From Caproicibacter sp047777415 (lineage in GTDB: Bacteria; Bacillota; Clostridia; Oscillospirales; Acutalibacteraceae), in NCBI GenBank assembly GCA_047777415.1, contig JBKEEO010000001.1:806001-870000 (forward strand): a DNA stretch of 64,000 bases, in the 5' to 3' direction. The stretch's first letter is position 1. The number at the start of each line of letters is the position of its first letter. The notes beneath the pieces are model-generated. The model saw only the letters and a list, made by a program, of their open reading frames with translations. It was not told where the DNA came from and ran no database searches. The position numbers and the translations under genes are program-made. Positions 25,799-33,966 of this stretch are shown piece after piece.

Positions 25799-27370
25799 TT
25801 ATTTTGTGCGGTATATGGTGGAAGCGTCAAAAACATACAGCGGATAGGGAGTGAAACCGGCGAAATCATCCCGAAGCACGTTTAGATTTGAGATATCCTG
25901 AATATAGACGCTTGCAGCGTCCTGCGAAAGGATTTCCTGCGCTTTCTTGTAAAGTTCAATCCGTTTGTCTTCGTCCGGCTCATTTTCCGCCTGTTTGTAT
26001 ATAGTATCGAACTCTTCACTTTTATAGTTTAGGAAATTATTGTCCGCATCGGAAAGGTAGCGTGAAAGATAACTGCGGGGAGAAAGCGTGGCGCCGTCCA
26101 CCGAAATAATGGTGGATTCATATTGTCGGTTGGTGTATACGGTATCAAGCCACGTGGCAAAGTCCACCTGTTCGATGCTGGCACGAATGCCAACCTTGCT
26201 CAGTTCGCTGACAATGACCTGCGCGGTATCCACATGAACCGTATAATTGGACGGAACTGTGATGGTCATGGAAAATCCATCGGGGTAACCGGCTTGTGCA
26301 AGGAGCTGCTTTGCTTTTTCTATATCTTGATCGTAGGCATGGGTTAGGCTGTCGTTAAAGTATTTTTTCAACCCCGGAATCACAGGTGTTCCGGAACGAA
26401 CCGCTTTGCCGAAATTGACGGCGTCTATGATTTCGTCGGGGTTTATAGCATAACTGATTGCCTGTCGAACCTTAACATCGTCAAATGGCGCTGCGGCATT
26501 GTTTAAGCCCAGCAGCTGAACGGCGTTCGAGTTGGACTCAATCAGCTGAAAACCGCTGCCGATTTGAGAAGCAATGTTGTTTGCAATGCTGGCTCCGTCC
26601 ACGCTGCCGCCCTGTAAATCCAGCAGCAAAGCATTGGAGTCTGATTCCAACTTAAAGGTAACCCGATCCAGCTTTGGCAGGTCCGGCTGCCAGTAATTGG
26701 GATTCTTTTTCAAAACAATCGATTGCTGCGGTGTGTAGGATTCAAATTCAAAAGGCCCCGTGCCGATTGGGTGAGAATCCTGTTCCGTGTAGTCTTTTGG
26801 AACAATCGCACAGGTCAGATAAGGCAGGAATTCATAGTCCGGTTGTTTTAGGTTGACCACAACGGTTGACTCGTCTTTTATTTCGACGGAAGCTATGTTT
26901 TCCAGTTCGGAAACCAGCACTTTGCCCCCGGAAAGCCCCGCTGCCGTTTCAAGAGAATATTTGACATCTTCAGCGGTAACTTCGTTCCCGTTGTGAAATG
27001 TAATGCCTTCGCGAATGTGAAAGATATAGCTGGTTGCGTCTTCCGCAATTTCATAGGACTGAGCAACTGCGGGAATTAAATTTCCATCCTTGTCCGGTTT
27101 TACAAGACCTTCAAAGATATTAAACAGAATGCTTCGCGTATCTGCGGAGCCGGCCAAATATGGGTCCAGATGGTTTGGCTGCGTTTGCATGCCGAAAACC
27201 AGTTCGTTTTTTACAGGCACTGAGGAAGAAGCCGCAGAGGACGACGGTGCGCTCTCTACATCCGAAACCGATGATTCGGAGGCATCGCCAGACCCACAGG
27301 CTGTAAACATCAGCACAACGGCGACCGCCAGAAAGGCGGGGAAGATTTTACTTCTGAATTTGTTTCTCAT
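25799..27370 (-). CDS. Peptide ABC transporter substrate-binding lipoprotein
   Basis: A 523-residue extracellular solute-binding protein of family 5 (SBP_bac_5). It starts with a lipoprotein signal: MRNKFRSK, a hydrophobic core, and the lipobox TACGSG, so Cys near residue 25 is lipidated. A short Ser-rich linker follows. Family landmarks include QTQPNHLDPYLAG, FHIREGITFHNGNEVTAEDVKYS (region near 115-135), and GTGPFEFESY. ATG 27370 has AAGGAG upstream. Ligands for this family are usually oligopeptides; nickel or opines cannot be excluded. It heads a three-gene operon with a leader of about 430 nt. Confidence 0.93.
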   Translation of the reverse strand: MRNKFRSKIFPAFLAVAVVLMFTACGSGDASESSVSDVESAPSSSAASSSVPVKNELVFGMQTQPNHLDPYLAGSADTRSILFNIFEGLVKPDKDGNLIPAVAQSYEIAEDATSYIFHIREGITFHNGNEVTAEDVKYSLETAAGLSGGKVLVSELENIASVEIKDESTVVVNLKQPDYEFLPYLTCAIVPKDYTEQDSHPIGTGPFEFESYTPQQSIVLKKNPNYWQPDLPKLDRVTFKLESDSNALLLDLQGGSVDGASIANNIASQIGSGFQLIESNSNAVQLLGLNNAAAPFDDVKVRQAISYAINPDEIIDAVNFGKAVRSGTPVIPGLKKYFNDSLTHAYDQDIEKAKQLLAQAGYPDGFSMTITVPSNYTVHVDTAQVIVSELSKVGIRASIEQVDFATWLDTVYTNRQYESTIISVDGATLSPRSYLSRYLSDADNNFLNYKSEEFDTIYKQAENEPDEDKRIELYKKAQEILSQDAASVYIQDISNLNVLRDDFAGFTPYPLYVFDASTIYRTK

Positions 27371-27801
27371 GGCTATCTCCTTAAGAAATAGAAATTTGCC
27401 GTAATGGATGTCCTGTGAAGAAAACGGCGGAATAATCCTCCGGATGAATAAGTTCACGGATTTTCCTTTTTTATTTTGCTGTGTTGTACTGCTGCATCAT
27501 AAATCCGTGAATCTTAAAAGTTGTAAGCAGTGCGAAACCCGCGACGTAAAAAAACCACACTCCGGGAGCATATGCCCCGGCGGACACGGCGAAATCCGCC
27601 TAAGGCAACGCAATTAACCCGGACTGCGGTTCTATTTATGGCAAAATTCTCATAAAACAAGGATAAAATCCTAAATGGGTTCACAGCGCCGTTACCATAT
27701 CCGGAAAAGCCAGCGGGACGGAGGAGCGCCATTTTGCACGCAATCCTGTTGCGTACCCCTTTTCTCCTTCTTCGATGCACCGCCGGTTTATTCCGTCATT
27801 T
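27371..27801 (-). promoter_or_regulatory. Long structured leader of the peptide ABC operon, unassigned class
   Basis: From the predicted start near 27801 to the ATG at 27370 no gene is present. In the RNA, CCGGCGG (27786-27780) is complementary to CCGCCGG (27583-27577), closing a region of about 210 nt. The same 3' bases can instead form GGCGGA/TCCGCC (27600-27595 with 27584-27579) or CCGGG/CCCGG (27580-27576 with 27566-27562); a U7 run follows at 27553-27547. Further down, CACGGATTT and AAATCCGTG (27509-27501 with 27462-27454) can pair. Consensus cores of T-box, SAM, TPP, FMN, cobalamin and ZTP riboswitches were not found. Confidence 0.45.
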
Positions 27802-27808
27802 TTAATAT

Positions 27809-27837
27809 ATGATAAACGTTAGTTAAAATCTTGTCAA
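27809..27837 (-). promoter_or_regulatory. Promoter of the peptide ABC operon
   Basis: On the minus strand TTGACA (27837-27832), a 17-bp spacer and TATCAT (27814-27809). Confidence 0.75.
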
Positions 27838-27905
27838 TAAAGACGCGAGGATTTTTATAAAAATTCTATGAAAAATGACTGATTTGGCATCACGGGAGGA
27901 AACCG

Positions 27906-27934
27906 TTGCCCGAAAGGCGGACAGGGTGTATAAT
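27906..27934 (+). promoter_or_regulatory. Promoter of the desulfurase-thiI unit
   Basis: TTGCCC (27906-27911), a 17-bp spacer and a perfect TATAAT (27929-27934), about 33 bp before the TTG start. Confidence 0.65.
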
Positions 27935-27967
27935 AATGCTAAACTGATAAGATGGAGGTTTCTCCTG

Positions 27968-29107
27968 TTGAGCGACATATATTTTGATAATTCCTCCACA
28001 ACCCGCGTCTGTCCGGAGGCGGCCGAAAAGGTCATGGAGATGATGACGGAAAATTACGGAAATCCGTCTTCACTTCACTCGCTTGGTTTTCGAGCCGAAC
28101 GTGTGCTGGAAGAGGCACGGGCAGCGGTCGCTGCGCAGATTGGTGCGGAAAAAGAGGAAATATATTTTACTTCCGGCGGTACGGAGAGCAATAATATCGC
28201 CATTTTCGGTGCGGCGCATGCCCTGCGCCGCCGCGGGAATCATATTGTAACGACACAGATTGAACATCCTTCTGTTCTAAATGTGATGAAACGACTGGAG
28301 CAGGAAGGTTTTGCCGTCACATATCTAAAACCGGACGCCTCCGGCAAAATTGCGCCGGAGCAGATTTTTGCCGCGGTGGACAAAAAAACCATTTTGGTAA
28401 GCCTGATGTACGTCAACAATGAAGTGGGAAGTATTCTTCCTGTGGAAACGGCAGCACAGGCCGTTCGTGCAGCGGGTGCGCCGGCACTTGTGCATGTGGA
28501 TGCCGTGCAGGCGTTTGGAAAGATTCCTCTGCGGCCGCGCCAGGCGGGAATCGACCTATTAAGCGTAAGTGCCCATAAAATCCACGGGCCGAAAGGCGCA
28601 GGTGCATTGTATGTCCGCCGAGGGATTCACATTGAGCCGCATTCTTACGGCGGAGGGCAGGAAAAAAACATTCGCCCCGGAACAGAGGGCATGCCGCTGA
28701 TTGCCGGGTTCGGTGCCGCGGTACGCGCTTTGCCCCCAGTACGGGATCAACTGCGCAAGATGCGGGAACTGCATGAATACTGCCTCGGGATACTCCGACA
28801 AATACCCGGAATCGAGATAAATTCCGCACCGGACGCACTGCCCTACATCTTAAACTTTTCAGTGCCGGGTGTGCGTGCGGAAACCATGCTCCATTATTTA
28901 TCCGACCGCGGAATCTACTTGTCATCGGGATCCGCCTGCTCCCGCGGTCATGAAAGCCATGTGCTCTCCGCCATGGAACTTTCACGGGAACGCATAGATT
29001 CTGCGCTGAGGCTTAGCTTTTCGCGCTACAATACAAAGGAGGAAATCGACGTCTTTGCCGACGCGCTTCGGGATGGTCTTTCCAGCCTGTCCCGCCGTCC
29101 GCATTGA
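27968..29107 (+). CDS. Cysteine desulfurase (IscS/NifS family)
   Basis: A PLP enzyme of 379 residues that takes sulfur from cysteine as a persulfide and leaves alanine. Visible motifs: IYFDNSSTTRV at the N-terminus, NPSSLHSLG, FTSGGTESNNIAI (about 70-82), the PLP lysine in SVSAHKIHGPKG (about residue 202), and the catalytic Cys loop SSGSACSRG (about 322-330). The start is TTG at 27968, 9 nt after GGAGG. thiI follows 15 bp later, so this desulfurase most likely feeds tRNA 4-thiouridine or thiamine thiazole synthesis, as in the NifZ-ThiI pair of Bacillus. A general Fe-S role is not excluded. Confidence 0.93.
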   Translation: MSDIYFDNSSTTRVCPEAAEKVMEMMTENYGNPSSLHSLGFRAERVLEEARAAVAAQIGAEKEEIYFTSGGTESNNIAIFGAAHALRRRGNHIVTTQIEHPSVLNVMKRLEQEGFAVTYLKPDASGKIAPEQIFAAVDKKTILVSLMYVNNEVGSILPVETAAQAVRAAGAPALVHVDAVQAFGKIPLRPRQAGIDLLSVSAHKIHGPKGAGALYVRRGIHIEPHSYGGGQEKNIRPGTEGMPLIAGFGAAVRALPPVRDQLRKMRELHEYCLGILRQIPGIEINSAPDALPYILNFSVPGVRAETMLHYLSDRGIYLSSGSACSRGHESHVLSAMELSRERIDSALRLSFSRYNTKEEIDVFADALRDGLSSLSRRPH

Positions 29108-29122
29108 CGCAGGAATAAACGT

Positions 29123-30301
29123 ATGAAAGAAATTATTTTGCTGAAACTCGGCGAGGTGGTACTAAAGGGCCTGAATCGCCGCAATTTTGAGGATACCCTA
29201 ATGCGTAATATCCGCCGCAGACTCAATGGTCTCGGTGCATTTGATGTTTATGAACTGCAATCCACCATTTATGTGACGCCTAAGGATGAAGACTGTGACC
29301 TGTTTACCGCACAGGAGCGACTTTCCAAAGTGTTTGGAATCGCATCGCTGACCCGCGCGTGTGAAACGGAAAAAAATATGGATGCTATTTTGCATGCCTG
29401 TGAGGAGTATTTGCGCGGGCCGCTTTCCGGCGTAAAAACATTTAAAGTGGAAAGTAAGCGCGCCGACAAAAAATTTCCGCTGAAATCTCCGCAAATTTGT
29501 TCTCAGGCCGGCGGTTATATTTTGTCGCGGTTTCCTCACCTAAAGGTAGATGTCAATCATCCCGATTATATTGTTCGTATCGAGGTGCGTGATACCGCCG
29601 CTTATGTGCATGGAAACGCAGAGCGCGGAGCGGGGGGAATCCCGGTCGGAACGGGCGGAAAAGCTGCCATTCTCATCAGCGGCGGCATTGACAGCCCGGT
29701 TGCCGCATGGATGATGGCGCGCCGCGGTGTGGAACTAACCGCAGTACATTTTGCCAGTCCGCCCTACACCAGCGAGCGTGCGGAGCAAAAAGTACGGGAT
29801 CTTTTGGCAAAGGTAGGCGCCTATGCCGGACGTATGATGATGTTCACTGTACCGTTTGCCAAAGTGCAGGAACAGATTATGGCAAATTGCCCCGAAGAAC
29901 TGTTTACGATCATCATGCGGCGTATGATGATGCGCTGCGCTGAAAAAATTGCCCAAAGTGAGAGGTGCGGTGCGCTGATTACCGGAGAGAGTTTGGGCCA
30001 AGTTGCAAGTCAGACGCTGGAAGCAATTGTCTGCACCGATGAAGTGGCACATATGCCGGTGTTCCGTCCCCTCATTGGCATGGATAAGCGAGAAATTGTA
30101 GATATTGCCAAGCAAATTGACACTTATGAGCTTTCGATTCAGCCGTATGAGGACTGCTGCACAATCTTTACGCCCAAGCATCCAAAGACAAAACCTGTTT
30201 TGGAATATGTGGAAAAGGCGGAGGAAGCGCTGAGCTGTGATGCATTGATTGCAGAGTGCGTTGAAAATGTGAAGAAAACGCTGATTACGCCGGTGGGATA
30301 A
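29123..30301 (+). CDS. thiI: tRNA 4-thiouridine synthase ThiI
   Basis: ThiI adenylates and thiolates U8 of tRNA. The 392-residue protein has the N-terminal ferredoxin-like region, the THUMP domain (about residues 60-165), and the PP-loop ATPase motif ISGGIDSPVAAW (about 178-189). It ends without the C-terminal rhodanese domain of the E. coli enzyme, like Bacillus ThiI, so persulfide must come directly from the adjacent desulfurase. A CC pair near the C-terminus (YEDCCTIF) is normal for the family. It sits 15 bp downstream of the desulfurase and 16 bp before cinA. Confidence 0.95.
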   Translation: MKEIILLKLGEVVLKGLNRRNFEDTLMRNIRRRLNGLGAFDVYELQSTIYVTPKDEDCDLFTAQERLSKVFGIASLTRACETEKNMDAILHACEEYLRGPLSGVKTFKVESKRADKKFPLKSPQICSQAGGYILSRFPHLKVDVNHPDYIVRIEVRDTAAYVHGNAERGAGGIPVGTGGKAAILISGGIDSPVAAWMMARRGVELTAVHFASPPYTSERAEQKVRDLLAKVGAYAGRMMMFTVPFAKVQEQIMANCPEELFTIIMRRMMMRCAEKIAQSERCGALITGESLGQVASQTLEAIVCTDEVAHMPVFRPLIGMDKREIVDIAKQIDTYELSIQPYEDCCTIFTPKHPKTKPVLEYVEKAEEALSCDALIAECVENVKKTLITPVG

Positions 30302-30317
30302 AAGGAGATGCAAAGCC

Positions 30318-31601
30318 ATGAATGCTGAAATCATTTCCGTCGGAACTGAGCTTTTGCTTGGCCACACCGTGAATACGGATACAGCCCTTGTAGCACAGGA
30401 ACTTTCACCTGTCGGAATTAACTTGCTGTATGCCTGCACGGTGGGAGATAATCCGGAGCGCCTAAAAGCTGCAGTGGAATTGGCACTGTCCCGCAGCGAT
30501 ATTCTGATTACGACCGGAGGATTAGGCCCTACGGGGGATGATTTGACCAAGGAAACCATCGCGGCAGCTGCGGGCAAAAAACTTGTGCTGCATGAAGAAA
30601 GCCTTCGGAGGATTGAAGAATATTTTAAGGGGCGTGTTTTGGGCGAAACGCAGAAAAAGCAAGCCATGCTGCCCGAGGGCTGCACCGTGTTTCCAAACGA
30701 CTGCGGCACAGCGCCGGGCTGTGGTTTTGAAACGGACAACGGCAAACGGATTGTGATGTTGCCCGGCCCGCCGTTTGAATTGGTTCCAATGCTGAAAAAA
30801 TATGCAATGCCCTACCTGATGCAGGGAAAAGATGCGGTAATTGTATCCCGCATTGTACGTGTGTTCGGGCTTGGTGAGGGATATGTGGCAGAGCAAATTG
30901 AGGACCTGTGTGCCCGTCCGAATCCCACAGCGGCCACCTATGCGAAAGCAGGGGAAATGTTTGTGCGTGTAACCGCAAGAGCCGCCGATGAAACCGCCGC
31001 CGCTGAGATGTGTACTCCTGTTGTGGAAGAACTGAAAAAACGGTTGGGCAGTTTCGTTTACGGCATTGACGTGGACAGTCTGGAAGAGGTTGTGGTGCGG
31101 GAGCTTGCCGCACAAGGGAAAACGGTCGCCACTGCGGAATCGTGTACAGGAGGACTCCTTTCAAAGCGAATCACCGATATTCCGGGCGCGTCCGACGTGT
31201 TCCACATGGGATGCGTTACATATTCCAATGAAATCAAAACTATGCTGCTCGGCGTTCCTAAAGAAACCTTGCGGCAGTATGGCGCGGTCAGTCCGCAGAC
31301 GGCGGAAGCAATGGCACGCGGAATCCGCGAGAAATCGGGCGCGGATTATGGAATCGGCATTACAGGAATTGCCGGACCGGGCGGCGGCACGGCTGAAAAG
31401 CCGGTTGGGCTTGTCTACCTTGCCTTGTATGACGGTGAAGAGGTAAAAATCCGCGTGATGAAGCCGGCCGGACGTTACCGTGGACGAGAATATCTCCGTA
31501 ACCTTGCAGCGTCTAACGCGCTCGATATGCTCCGTCGCAGCCTAATGGGTTTGGGCGGGGAAGAAAAAGCAGCCTACTCCCATGAAGAAAAGGGCGGCTG
31601 A
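30318..31601 (+). CDS. cinA: CinA family protein (nicotinamide-nucleotide amidase)
   Basis: A 427-residue, two-domain CinA. The N-terminal MoCF/MogA-like domain (about 1-170) carries ISVGTELLLGHTVNTDT and TTGGLGPTGDDLTKE. The C-terminal domain (about 250-415) carries TAESCTGGLLSKRITDIPGAS-type and GITGIAGPGGGTAEKPVGLVY-type segments and is the NMN amidase (PncC) part. The enzyme recycles NMN formed by DNA ligase; the N-terminal domain may act as ADP-ribose pyrophosphatase. The gene is linked to competence in other Firmicutes. It is the third gene of the desulfurase-thiI-cinA run. Confidence 0.95.
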   Translation: MNAEIISVGTELLLGHTVNTDTALVAQELSPVGINLLYACTVGDNPERLKAAVELALSRSDILITTGGLGPTGDDLTKETIAAAAGKKLVLHEESLRRIEEYFKGRVLGETQKKQAMLPEGCTVFPNDCGTAPGCGFETDNGKRIVMLPGPPFELVPMLKKYAMPYLMQGKDAVIVSRIVRVFGLGEGYVAEQIEDLCARPNPTAATYAKAGEMFVRVTARAADETAAAEMCTPVVEELKKRLGSFVYGIDVDSLEEVVVRELAAQGKTVATAESCTGGLLSKRITDIPGASDVFHMGCVTYSNEIKTMLLGVPKETLRQYGAVSPQTAEAMARGIREKSGADYGIGITGIAGPGGGTAEKPVGLVYLALYDGEEVKIRVMKPAGRYRGREYLRNLAASNALDMLRRSLMGLGGEEKAAYSHEEKGG

Positions 31602-31624
31602 GGCCGTAAACGGAGGGAAGTACA

Positions 31625-32107
31625 ATGAACGCCGGTCTTCTGTTTTATTGCTCCAGGCGGACTTCCGTCTGTGAAAAAACAATACGGAAAACCGCCGGTT
31701 GGTTTTATTTGCCGCTTGTGCATGTGCGGGTTTGTACGCAGGAAAAGCGGCTCAATCCAAGCATGGCGGCACTGCTGAAAAGAGCCGAGGTGGTATTTAC
31801 CGTCAGTGAGGCTGCCGGAGGTCGGCCGACATGTTGTGTGCCGATGTTCCGCACGCTGCATGTTCCGATTGGCTCGGATGGGGAGCCGATTGGTGTATTG
31901 CGTCTGCCCGCGAGGGAAACAACCGGATATCTCATTGAAAGCGTGGATCGGGCCATTCTGATTTTGCCGGATGACCCGAGTGAAATTCTCCAAATGATGC
32001 CGGCTGCGTTCGCTAGGCTGAAAAAGAAATTTGGGCTTAAGGGAGAAATTCCGCCTCCGAAAAGAATTAAGTTTCAGTATGCGGAGTCCAATATCGTACG
32101 GAAATGA
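31625..32107 (+). CDS. Hypothetical protein downstream of cinA
   Basis: A 160-residue frame with a strong site (ACGGAGGG) before the ATG, 23 bp after cinA and followed by a terminator, so it is a real last gene of the operon. I do not recognise the family. It has no signal peptide or membrane helix. It contains five Cys, including a CC pair (GGRPTCCVPMF), hydrophobic beta-like stretches (VEVVFTVS-type, RAILILPDD) and a basic C-terminus (KKKFGLKGEIPPPKRIKF). The repeated beta/alpha pattern suggests a compact globular fold. Its position hints at a role near nucleotide or tRNA metabolism, without direct evidence. Confidence 0.65.
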   Translation: MNAGLLFYCSRRTSVCEKTIRKTAGWFYLPLVHVRVCTQEKRLNPSMAALLKRAEVVFTVSEAAGGRPTCCVPMFRTLHVPIGSDGEPIGVLRLPARETTGYLIESVDRAILILPDDPSEILQMMPAAFARLKKKFGLKGEIPPPKRIKFQYAESNIVRK

Positions 32108-32150
32108 ATGAATGTTGCGGCTTTATTTTGCAAAGAATATAGAAACGGAT

Positions 32151-32191
32151 AAGCCCGGAAAAACGCTGAGTGCGTTTCCTCGGGCTTTTTT
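32151..32191 (+). terminator. Terminator of the desulfurase-thiI-cinA unit
   Basis: AAGCCCGGAAAAACGC pairs imperfectly with GCGTTTCCTCGGGCTT, followed by a T run. Confidence 0.88.
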
Positions 32192-32295
32192 CATGGGCGC
32201 AGACGGATTCCGGTTCAACCAATCGACTGGTTTACAAGGAAAGACGGACGATGGAAAATAAAAAAGAAGTTGCATTGAAAGGGAAATGGTGGAAA

Positions 32296-33032
32296 TCAGC
32301 AGATGGCAACACTGGAGCTTGCATAGCCTGCAATGGTGTTAATCGGTGATGCTCCCGCCGCTGTGGCTGAATAGACCATCAGTAGTTGTGACTGTTCGGA
32401 AACAGGAATAGAAAGGTCGGCCGAAATGCCGCTGATCGTGTCACCGTCGGAGATACTTCCCGTCAGCGGAGAAAGACTTACTGAAGCCCCGGAAAGAGGA
32501 GCAAAACAATCACCCGGAGTCTCGGAAACATAAAGCTGTGCCGTTACTGTGATGGAAGTGTCCGGCAGGTTTTGTGCCGACGCTATGCTGAAGCATGCGG
32601 CAATGGAAGTAATGATGCCGCCGCGCGGCAAAGGAAATGCCAAGGAAATTGGACCGGAAAGCCGAAGTGTGCCGGGGGTCAGTATGCCGGGTGCATTACG
32701 CCCAAAACTTACCAGTCCCAAAGTGCTGGGAGTACCGGAGGCGCCGGTAGTCAAAATGACAGGGGTGCCGGATGAGAATGGTACGATGGCGGAAGAACCG
32801 GCAGGACCGGCCGGTCCTCTTGGACCCATTGGTCCGGTGGCGCCTGTAGGTCCTGTCGGACCGGGGTCACCGGTAAAGCCCTGAAACCCCATTGGCCCCC
32901 CTCACCGGGAGGACCTGGCGGGCCGGGAGGGCCAGAAGGGCAAAACCGACCGCCGAGTCTAGAAAAAGACGGGCCGCAGTTTCCGGACGAATTCCGGCTG
33001 CTGCGGGGTGAAAAACCTTGATTACAACCCAA
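32296..33032 (-). pseudogene. BclB-like collagen exosporium protein, interrupted at a G6 tract
   Basis: The C-terminal about 165 residues match the BclB-type exosporium domain (SGTPVILTTG, SLAFPLPRGGIITSIAACF-type, TVTAQLYVS, LLMVYSATAAG, AGYASSSVAIC). They are preceded by Gly-X-Y collagen triplets. The gene is split: the upstream frame reads CPSGPPGPPGPPGEGG and then shifts at a run of six G (plus-strand C6 at 32896-32901). With seven G the triplets continue in perfect register (GEG GPM GFQ GFT GDP). The likely start is TTG at 33032, 5 nt after AGGAGGGG. The full protein would be about 245 residues with a Cys/Asn/Ser-rich leader. The shift could be phase variation, transcriptional slippage, decay or a sequencing error. 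Confidence 0.8.
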
Positions 33033-33092
33033 ATAATCCCCTCCTGTTGTCAAACGGATGCGGCGGTATGCCCGCAACACATCTTTTTCTAT

Positions 33093-33101
33093 TATTCTAT
33101 G
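33093..33101 (-). promoter_or_regulatory. Possible mother-cell (sigma-E/K) -10 element
   Basis: CATAGAATA on the minus strand matches the CATAnnnTA pattern, about 60 bp before the collagen gene start. The matching -35 element is weak. Confidence 0.3.
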
Positions 33102-33240
33102 CGCTATGTTCTTGCATGACATTAAATTTTCATGTAAGGTTATCGCCGCAGTCCGACAGGCAGGATAGTTTAAAATCGCCGGTTTTGGATTTTATGCGAA
33201 GAGTACCTAAAACAAGCAATTGCGGAAAGGAGTAAAATGT

Positions 33241-33966
33241 ATGAAGAAAGCACTTGTAACGGGGGCATCCGGCGGAATCGGGAGAGCGGTTGCTGCGCGG
33301 CTGGCTGCCGATGGGTATCAAGTTGTGCTCAATTATCACAGAAATGAAAAAAGCGCGCGCAGCCTGTATGACAAGCTGACACACGCGTATGGTTCGGATG
33401 CTGCCGTTTTGGCGCAAGCAGATGTTTCCGACTCCGCGCAGGTGGAAAATATGTTCCGCTCAGCGGGAGCAATTGATTTGCTGGTCAACAACGCGGGAAT
33501 CGCACAGCAGAAGCTGTTTACGGATTTGACGGACCGCGATTGGGACGATATGTTCCGAGTGGATGTGCGCGGAGTGTTTCTTTGCTGCCGCGCCGCTTTG
33601 CCGCATATGATACACGAAAAAAGCGGCTGCATTATTAATATTTCCTCCATGTGGGGGCAGATAGGCGCCTCCTGTGAAGTTCATTATTCCGCAGCAAAGG
33701 CCGCCGTCATCGGACTGACCAAGGCTCTTGCAAAAGAGGTCGGCCCCTCCGGAATTCGTGTGAATTGTATAGCGCCCGGTGTGATTGATACAGAGATGAA
33801 CGCATCCTTTTCCGAACAAACCATGGAGCAGCTGCGGGAAGAAACACCCCTGTGCCAAATTGGTTCGCCGGAAGATATCGCAGCCGCTGTATCATTTTTA
33901 GCGTCGCCAAAAGCAGGATTTATCACCGGGCAGGTGCTTGGTGTCAACGGTGGAATGGTGATTTAA
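33241..33966 (+). CDS. SDR family reductase, YmfI-like (EF-P 5-aminopentanone reductase)
   Basis: A short-chain dehydrogenase of 241 residues. The NAD(P)-binding motif TGASGGIGRAVA is at residues 8-19; NNAG lies near 85; catalytic Ser, Tyr and Lys are in INISSMWG and YSAAK (about 137-157). The SMWGQIGASCEVHYS segment resembles the YmfI group, which finishes the 5-aminopentanol modification of elongation factor P in Bacillus; FabG enzymes usually differ there. ATG 33241 follows AAAGGAG. It stands alone; efp is not nearby. If not YmfI, it would be a 3-oxoacyl-ACP reductase paralogue. Its stop codon overlaps that of manA (convergent). Confidence 0.8.
   Translation: MKKALVTGASGGIGRAVAARLAADGYQVVLNYHRNEKSARSLYDKLTHAYGSDAAVLAQADVSDSAQVENMFRSAGAIDLLVNNAGIAQQKLFTDLTDRDWDDMFRVDVRGVFLCCRAALPHMIHEKSGCIINISSMWGQIGASCEVHYSAAKAAVIGLTKALAKEVGPSGIRVNCIAPGVIDTEMNASFSEQTMEQLREETPLCQIGSPEDIAAAVSFLASPKAGFITGQVLGVNGGMVI

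Noticed and set aside
27540..27800. SAM, TPP, FMN, cobalamin, ZTP or T-box riboswitch in the peptide ABC leader
   Set aside because: Their conserved cores are absent; a CCGCC-GGGGCA similarity to the ZTP 3' motif lacks the matching 5' half.
32251..32349. 32-codon plus-strand ORF with a fair ribosome site
   Set aside because: It runs antisense into the 3' end of the collagen gene and has no other support.
32549..32884. Plus-strand frame also showing GPxGPx repeats
   Set aside because: It is the complement of the collagen triplets; GGNCCN repeats give Gly/Pro on both strands. The BclB-like C-terminus exists only on the minus strand.
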